Shown here piece by piece: positions 5,958 to 10,012 of a DNA stretch of 10,012 bases. The stretch spans positions 1 to 10,012 of the forward strand of contig JAADHT010000253.1 of assembly GCA_013151705.1 (NCBI GenBank), in the 5' to 3' direction. Under the pieces are notes generated by a model. That model made no database searches. It was not told the origin of the DNA and saw only the letters and a program-made list of their open reading frames with translations. Source of the DNA: Kiritimatiellota bacterium (lineage in GTDB: Bacteria; Verrucomicrobiota; Lentisphaeria; Victivallales; JAADHT01). The position numbers and the translations under genes were made by a program. How positions within the stretch are numbered: the first letter of the stretch is position 1; the number at the start of each line of letters is the position of its first letter.

Positions 5958-5984
5958 CCTGAACCCGTAAAAAAATCTCGAAAA
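5957..5984 (+). repeat. 28-bp dispersed motif, solo copy after cls
   Basis: This sequence matches 8457-8484 at 26 of 28 positions; it starts ACCTGAA and ends AAAAAATCTCGAAAA. It begins at the last base of the cls stop codon and ends 10 bases before the predicted -35 box of the ppk2 promoter. No inverted partner copy is seen in this gap. Confidence 0.85.
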
Positions 5985-5994
5985 AAGCTCAGCG

Positions 5995-6023
5995 TTGGAA
6001 ATCTCACTTTAACCCTGTATATT
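5995..6023 (+). promoter_or_regulatory. Predicted sigma70-type promoter of the ppk2 operon
   Basis: TTGGAA (5995-6000) and TATATT (6018-6023) are separated by exactly 17 bases; each box differs from consensus by two or fewer positions. The leader to ppk2 would be about 140 nt. A-tracts of the dispersed repeat lie directly upstream, where an UP element would act. Confidence 0.65.
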
Positions 6024-6168
6024 CGCAAACTTGTTTCGCCCATCGGAACAACCACGGTTGAGCGTGATGGCGGCATCCTACGGGACTCTCAAACCAGTGA
6101 TCGATTAAAACCGTCTTTCCGTAAACGGTTGGAACATTTTAGATATCAACCATCAGGAGGTTCACGTT
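6024..6168 (+). promoter_or_regulatory. Long leader of the ppk2 operon with a hairpin before the ribosome binding site
   Basis: About 140 nt lie between the predicted promoter and ppk2. AACCGT (6109-6114) pairs with ACGGTT (6125-6130). The strong Shine-Dalgarno AGGAGG is at 6155-6160, 8 bases before the ATG. I recognise no known riboswitch class. Confidence 0.35.
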
Positions 6169-6996
6169 ATGAACTATCGCAAACGATTCACGGTACCATC
6201 GACCGCTAAAATCGATTTGACGAAAATCGATCCCGACAGCACAGCCGAGTTCAAATCGAAAAAACACGCATTGGCTAAACTCAATGAGAACACAAAACTC
6301 CTCACGGAGTTGCAATACAAGCTCTACGCCGAGTCCAAGCAGTCGCTGCTTATCGTTCTGCAAGCGATGGACGCCGCCGGAAAAGACGGCACCATAAACC
6401 ATGTAATGGCTCCAATGAACCCCCAAGGTTGCCGGGTATGTGGATTCAAAGCGCCCTCAACCGAGGAAAGAGCGCACGATTTTCTGTGGAGAATCCATAA
6501 ACAAACCCCTAAAAACGGCGAGATAGTCATTTTCAACCGATCCCATTACGAGGATGTCCTAGTCGCTAGAGTCCACGACCTCGTTCCGAAAAAGATATGG
6601 TCGCGGCGATACGAGTTTATAAACGATTTCGAGAAAATGCTTGTGGCGCATAACACGAAAATCGTAAAATTCTATCTGCATATCGATAAACAGGAGCAAC
6701 TCTCGCGTTTCATGAAACGTTTGGATATCCCGGAAAAACAGTGGAAAATAAGCGATTCGGACTACAGCGAACGAGCATATTGGGAGCAATACCGGGAGGC
6801 GTTCGAGGAGGCGTTGTCGAGATGCTCCACCAAACACGCTCCCTGGTACGTCATTCCGGCGAACCACAAATGGTTCCGCAATCTGGCGGTCTCGGAGATT
6901 CTGGTCGAAACATTGAAATCCATGCGTATGAGAATACCGGAACCGTCCGTCGATCTGGATGAAATCAGAAAACTCGCGGAAAAGGAGACACGATGA
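6169..6996 (+). CDS. ppk2: Polyphosphate kinase 2 family, class III-like (polyphosphate:AMP/ADP phosphotransferase)
   Basis: PPK2 enzymes use polyphosphate to phosphorylate nucleotides in the cytoplasm. Residues 66-74, AMDAAGKDG, are the Walker A loop, and FNRSHYEDVLVARVH (122-136) contains the Walker B-equivalent and lid start. KRLDIPEKQWKIS (183-195), ERAYWEQYREAFEEAL and TKHAPWYVIPANHKWFRNLAV (221-241) match the conserved C-terminal half. The 275-residue single-domain length and the SHYEDV signature resemble class III, whose studied members take both AMP to ADP and ADP to ATP. Class assignment by eye is an inference. AGGAGG precedes the ATG by 8 bases. The stop overlaps the start of the DegT gene (ATGA), so it leads a coupled operon. 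Its link to the downstream aminotransferase is not obvious. Confidence 0.95.
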   Translation: MNYRKRFTVPSTAKIDLTKIDPDSTAEFKSKKHALAKLNENTKLLTELQYKLYAESKQSLLIVLQAMDAAGKDGTINHVMAPMNPQGCRVCGFKAPSTEERAHDFLWRIHKQTPKNGEIVIFNRSHYEDVLVARVHDLVPKKIWSRRYEFINDFEKMLVAHNTKIVKFYLHIDKQEQLSRFMKRLDIPEKQWKISDSDYSERAYWEQYREAFEEALSRCSTKHAPWYVIPANHKWFRNLAVSEILVETLKSMRMRIPEPSVDLDEIRKLAEKETR

Positions 6997-8210
6997 GCGG
7001 ACAAGACGACTTCATACCTTTTTTCAAACCAAACATAGGCGAGGAGGAGATACGCAGTGTCACGGAGTGCCTGCGCTCCGGATGGCTCACCACCGGAAAA
7101 TTCGCCAAGACATTCGAAACGGAATTCGCGAGATTCGCGGGTTTCAAGCATGCCGTCGCGCTCAACTCCTGCACCGCCGCGTTGCACCTGGCCCTTGAAG
7201 CGGTCGGACTCCGCGAGGGCGAGCTGGTGCTCGTTCCGACACTGACCTTCGCCGCCACCGCCGAAGTGGCGCGCTACTTCAACGCCATCCCCGTATTGGT
7301 GGACTCGAACCCCGACGACTTCTGCATGGATATGAACCAAGCCGAGCGAATCGTAAAACGAATACTCGCCGGAGAACCGGTCAAAGGCGTCCCGGAACGC
7401 CATAACGGCCCGCGGGCCATCATCCCGGTGCATTACGGTGGACAAACAGCCGACGTTCTGAAATGCAGAGCCCTATGCGACGAGTTTGATCTCGCCCTTG
7501 TCGAGGATTGCGCCCACTGTTGCCCGGCGTACTTCAAGGACGACGACAGATGGCGTTTCGCGGGCTCAACCGCCGATATCGCCTGCTACTCATTCTACGC
7601 CAACAAAAACATCACGACGGGCGAAGGCGGAATGGCTTTGACCGACAACGAACAATACGCCGACAGAATGCGCGTCATGTCATTGCACGGAATAAGCAAA
7701 GACGCCTGGAAACGGTTCTCGAAAGAAGGCTCATGGTACTACGAGATTGTGGCGCCGGGATACAAATACAACATGCCCGACACCGCCGCCGCCATCGGCG
7801 TCAACCAGTTGAAGCGGGCTGACGAGTTCCGCGAAGCCCGCGCCAATGTCGCTGAATCCCTCACCGCGGCTTTATCGGGAATCGAGGGGTTGACATTGCC
7901 GTCTCAACGCGGCGACGCCATCCACTCCTGGCATCTCTACGTCATATTGATCGACGAGGATGTTTTCGGCCCGCGCGGCGACTTCATTGAAAGGTTGAAG
8001 GCCGACGGTATCGGAACCAGCGTGCATTACCTTCCGTTGCATATGCATCCGTACTACATCGAGAAATACGGCTTCGAGCCGAACGATTTTCCAGTGGCGG
8101 AATCTCTGTTCGAACGGATGGTATCCCTTCCCATTTATCCCACCCTGACGAAAAAACGAATTGCGAGAATAGCGGATTCCGTGAAATCAGCGCAAGGAGC
8201 GAAATCATGA
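6993..8210 (+). CDS. DegT/DnrJ/EryC1/StrS-family PLP-dependent sugar aminotransferase
   Basis: The protein has 405 residues, close to family length. LTTGKFAKTFETEFA (residues 32-46), NSCTAALHLAL (58-68), VEDCAHC (170-176, with PLP-binding Asp172) and SFYANKNITTGEGGMAL (200-216) are in family order. Lys205 is the Schiff-base lysine. Enzymes of this family transfer an amino group from glutamate or glutamine to a nucleotide-linked keto-sugar, usually for lipopolysaccharide, capsule or glycoprotein sugars; a few act on other substrates. The product sugar cannot be predicted. The protein is cytoplasmic. Its ATG overlaps the ppk2 stop, with GGAG 7 bases upstream, and its own stop overlaps the start of the metallophosphoesterase fragment. 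No glycosyltransferase or sugar dehydratase lies nearby in this window, so the pathway is not shown. Confidence 0.95.
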   Translation: MSGQDDFIPFFKPNIGEEEIRSVTECLRSGWLTTGKFAKTFETEFARFAGFKHAVALNSCTAALHLALEAVGLREGELVLVPTLTFAATAEVARYFNAIPVLVDSNPDDFCMDMNQAERIVKRILAGEPVKGVPERHNGPRAIIPVHYGGQTADVLKCRALCDEFDLALVEDCAHCCPAYFKDDDRWRFAGSTADIACYSFYANKNITTGEGGMALTDNEQYADRMRVMSLHGISKDAWKRFSKEGSWYYEIVAPGYKYNMPDTAAAIGVNQLKRADEFREARANVAESLTAALSGIEGLTLPSQRGDAIHSWHLYVILIDEDVFGPRGDFIERLKADGIGTSVHYLPLHMHPYYIEKYGFEPNDFPVAESLFERMVSLPIYPTLTKKRIARIADSVKSAQGAKS

Positions 8211-8470
8211 CCGAATTCATATACTTCACGGACTCGCATGTCGGCTTGACGGGAACGGGATACCACCAGCAACCGCTGTACATAGAACGGCTGCCGGAGA
8301 TAATCGAGGCGCTACGCGGATGGCTTGACAAACACGAAAACGCGAAGTTCGCACTCCACGGCGGGGACATGATCGACGAGGCGTCGGCCGAAATAAAATT
8401 CAAAACGGATTACGACTACGAAAAGACCTTCGTCCAGGGAAGACCGCGGGATAGACACCTGAATCCGTGA
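8207..8470 (+). pseudogene. Metallophosphoesterase, N-terminal fragment, truncated at a repeat element
   Basis: The 87-residue frame begins like a calcineurin-type phosphoesterase. FTDSHVG gives the first metal motif DxH (D9, H11) and HGGDMIDEAS gives GDxxD (D54, D57). Such enzymes normally run to about 250 residues or more and need a GNHD motif and later histidines, all missing here. Family-like sequence ends near residue 62. Residues 63-83 look unrelated, and the end of H84, L85, N86, P87 and the stop TGA are encoded by a dispersed repeat that also occurs at 5957. The other frames show no continuation. The ATG overlaps the DegT stop, so the intact gene was once the third operon member. It is probably inactive. 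A functional micro-protein cannot be excluded, and the missing part might have moved elsewhere in the genome. Confidence 0.8.
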
Positions 8471-8580
8471 AAAAATCTCGAAAATAAGATTGTTAATCAT
8501 TTAGGATGCAATATAGTATGAAATATTTCAATTTACCCTGACTGGGCACAGGACTTTTTCGAGATTTTTTCCAATCAGGT
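8457..8580. repeat. 124-bp element bounded by inverted copies of the dispersed motif
   Basis: The left end 8457-8484 matches 5957-5984 at 26 of 28 bases. The right end, read on the minus strand from 8580 to 8556, begins ACCTGA and ends AAAAAATCTCGAAAA. The arms GAAAAAATCTCGAAAA (8469-8484) and TTTTCGAGATTTTTTC (8556-8571) are perfectly complementary over 16 bp. The interior is AT-rich and carries a promoter-like sequence. Non-autonomous mobile repeats (MITE or REP-like) have this form. It encodes no protein. Confidence 0.85.
8490..8517 (+). promoter_or_regulatory. Predicted sigma70-type promoter for the FHA-MoxR gene, inside the repeat element
   Basis: TTGTTA (8490-8495) and TATAGT (8512-8517) are spaced by 16 bases. 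The transcript would start near 8524, include only the right arm of the inverted repeat, and reach the gene after about 90 nt. Confidence 0.55.
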
Positions 8581-8615
8581 TTCAGCCTTTTATTTTGAAT
8601 AGGAGACAAACGACA

Positions 8616-9908
8616 ATGCCGACATTCACAGTGCAATCAGGATACGACAAAAGCAAAGAAATAGAAATCAAGGAAGGCGTGATGATGATCGGGCGGGAAA
8701 CGGACTGCGCCATCGTCTTGAGCACCGCCAACGCCTCAAGACACCATCTGAAGGTGACAAACAAGGATGGTAAAGTCGTCGTCGAGGATTTGGGAAGCTC
8801 GAATGGCACATTCGTCAACTCGACTCCAATCGCCGAACCGTACCAGTTGAAACACCAGGACGTGATTCAGATCGGAGAGAACATATTCGTGTTCCACGAC
8901 ACCGAAAAACCCTCCGAACCCACATTCGCCGGCCCGATCGACGGGCAAAGCACTTCCGAGTACTACACATTCTCGTTCATGGGCATCGTGATAAAGAAAC
9001 TCGAGGCTAATCTCAAAAAAGTGATAAAAGGAAAACCCGACGCCATCCGAGACATCATAACCGCGCTTTTCGCGGACGGGCACATACTGGTGGAGGACAT
9101 GCCTGGCGTAGGCAAAAGCGTGCTCGCCCAGGCACTCGCCAAATCCATCCAGGGAATATACAAACGAATCCAGTTCACTCCCGACATGCTTCCTTCGGAT
9201 ATAACGGGGTTAAGCGTGTACGACCAGAAAACAAAAGAATTCTCCTTCAAGCCCGGACCCATTTTCGGAAACATCATACTAGCGGACGAGATAAACCGCA
9301 CGACGCCGCGCACCCAAGCCAGTCTGCTGGAATGCATGTCGGAATCATCCATCACAATCGACGGCACCGCACACGTGTTGCCGAAACCGTTTTTCGTGAT
9401 CGCCACCCAAAACCCCTCGGACTACCACGGCACATACCCTCTGCCGGAACCGCAACTCGACAGATTTCTTATGCGCATCTCAATAGGATATCCATCACCG
9501 GAAGTGGAGAAGGAGATATTGAATTCACAACTAAAACACCATCCTTTGAACGACATATCATACGTCGTCAAAGCCATGGACATAATGCAATGCCAAGCGC
9601 TCGTGCGCCAAGTTCACATCTCGGACGAGGTGAAAGACTACATCGTGAGAATAGTCGCGGCCACCCGCTCGCATCAAGCGTTGGCGGCGGGATGCAGTCC
9701 CCGCGCGTCCCTGGCGCTGATGCGCCTCTCGCAAAGCCTGGCAACCTACTACGAACGCGACTATGTCATTCCCCGCGATGTTCGCGAGCTGGCTCCAGCC
9801 GCGTTGGGACACCGGGCGCAACTCAAAGCGGGCTTCAGGGGGAAATGGGCCAACGCCGGCGACGTGATAGCCGAAATACTTGAAACAGTCCCGGTCAAAG
9901 GCGAATGA
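8616..9908 (+). CDS. FHA-domain MoxR-type AAA+ ATPase
   Basis: Residues 1-95 form a forkhead-associated domain, which binds phosphothreonine: IGRETDC (GR at 26-27), SRHH (41-44) and GSSNGTFVN (60-68) are the conserved loops. After a linker (about 98-125), residues 126-430 are a MoxR ATPase: GVGKS Walker A (164-168), IILADEINR Walker B (D224, E225), ATQNP sensor 1 (263-267) and SPRAS sensor 2 (R363). MoxR proteins act as chaperones that activate or assemble partner complexes, often with DUF58 or von Willebrand A proteins encoded next door. The fusion suggests recruitment to a phosphorylated partner. I start at the ATG at 8616, 9 bases after AGGAGA; an upstream TTG at 8595 overlaps that site. 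The stop overlaps the next ATG (ATGA). No kinase is in the window. Confidence 0.94.
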   Translation: MPTFTVQSGYDKSKEIEIKEGVMMIGRETDCAIVLSTANASRHHLKVTNKDGKVVVEDLGSSNGTFVNSTPIAEPYQLKHQDVIQIGENIFVFHDTEKPSEPTFAGPIDGQSTSEYYTFSFMGIVIKKLEANLKKVIKGKPDAIRDIITALFADGHILVEDMPGVGKSVLAQALAKSIQGIYKRIQFTPDMLPSDITGLSVYDQKTKEFSFKPGPIFGNIILADEINRTTPRTQASLLECMSESSITIDGTAHVLPKPFFVIATQNPSDYHGTYPLPEPQLDRFLMRISIGYPSPEVEKEILNSQLKHHPLNDISYVVKAMDIMQCQALVRQVHISDEVKDYIVRIVAATRSHQALAAGCSPRASLALMRLSQSLATYYERDYVIPRDVRELAPAALGHRAQLKAGFRGKWANAGDVIAEILETVPVKGE

Positions 9909-10012
9909 CCCCCGACAACGACGCCCCCATTCCAAAACGGCGAGACAACATCCAATCTCCCCTTAAGACACGGCCACTTCAACTTGACCTTATTCCAAGC
10001 GTAAAAAAAGAA
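9905..10012 (+). CDS. Start of an unrecognised gene coupled to FHA-MoxR, cut by the window edge
   Basis: An ATG at 9905 overlaps the FHA-MoxR stop (ATGA) and opens a frame without stops for 36 codons to the right edge. The visible residues are hydrophilic and proline- and charge-rich (begins MTPDNDAPIPKRRDNIQ), with no signal peptide or membrane segment yet. MoxR genes are usually followed by a DUF58 or von Willebrand A partner, and this may be one with an N-terminal extension; that is only a contextual guess. AAAGG about 6 bases upstream could serve as ribosome binding site. Confidence 0.5.
   Translation, partial: MTPDNDAPIPKRRDNIQSPLKTRPLQLDLIPSVKKE

Noticed and set aside
8595..8615. TTG start for FHA-MoxR
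   Set aside because: The extra seven codons contain the Shine-Dalgarno AGGAGA used by the ATG at 8616.
1..10012. CRISPR array, transposase gene, rRNA or phage genes
   Set aside because: No regularly spaced direct repeats, no transposase or integrase motifs and no rRNA-like sequence were seen; the repeats present are short and non-periodic apart from the heptad run.

Overview
This is a bacterial chromosomal segment of roughly half G+C. It encodes bacterial-type translation factors (class I release factor RF1, ribosomal protein bL31, ArfB-type rescue hydrolase), uses Shine-Dalgarno starts, and has tightly coupled ATGA gene junctions. Isoleucine ATA and arginine AGA/CGA codons are common in all the genes, so nothing stands out as recently acquired by codon use. 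The cardiolipin synthase, DegT-family sugar aminotransferase, class III-like PPK2 and FHA-MoxR protein fit a free-living bacterium. I cannot name the phylum from the sequence; an uncultivated lineage is possible.

Layout. Positions 1-1902 run leftward: rpmE (bL31), a hairpin terminator or attenuator, prfA (RF1), then a metallo-beta-lactamase-fold hydrolase that overlaps the prfA stop and runs off the left edge. Everything from 2170 rightward is on the plus strand: a HIT-family hydrolase, a 407-base non-coding stretch full of small repeats, arfB, a 101-bp nested inverted repeat, a J-domain protein and cardiolipin synthase (probably co-transcribed), then ppk2, a DegT aminotransferase and the truncated start of a metallophosphoesterase (all coupled by ATGA overlaps). 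Last come an FHA-MoxR ATPase and the beginning of an unrecognised coupled gene that runs off the right edge.

How the genes work together. The left half is a translation module: a ribosomal protein, a stop-codon release factor and, on the other strand, a second GGQ hydrolase for stalled ribosomes. The J-domain/cls pair points to membrane and proteostasis functions. The ppk2 operon combines polyphosphate-driven nucleotide phosphorylation with an aminotransferase usually found in surface-glycan sugar pathways. FHA-MoxR is probably a phospho-dependent chaperone ATPase.

The most interesting signal is non-coding. A 28-bp motif with core AAAAAATCTCGAAAA lies directly after cls (5957-5984) and again after the truncated metallophosphoesterase (8457-8484). 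A third, inverted copy at 8556-8580 closes off a 124-bp inverted-repeat element. That element supplies the stop codon of the broken gene and holds a good sigma70-like promoter pointing at FHA-MoxR. The other two copies sit just upstream of -35 boxes. It is either a small mobile repeat or a shared regulatory element. A different nested inverted repeat lies at 3538-3638, upstream of the J-domain gene, and can be drawn in two mutually exclusive folds.
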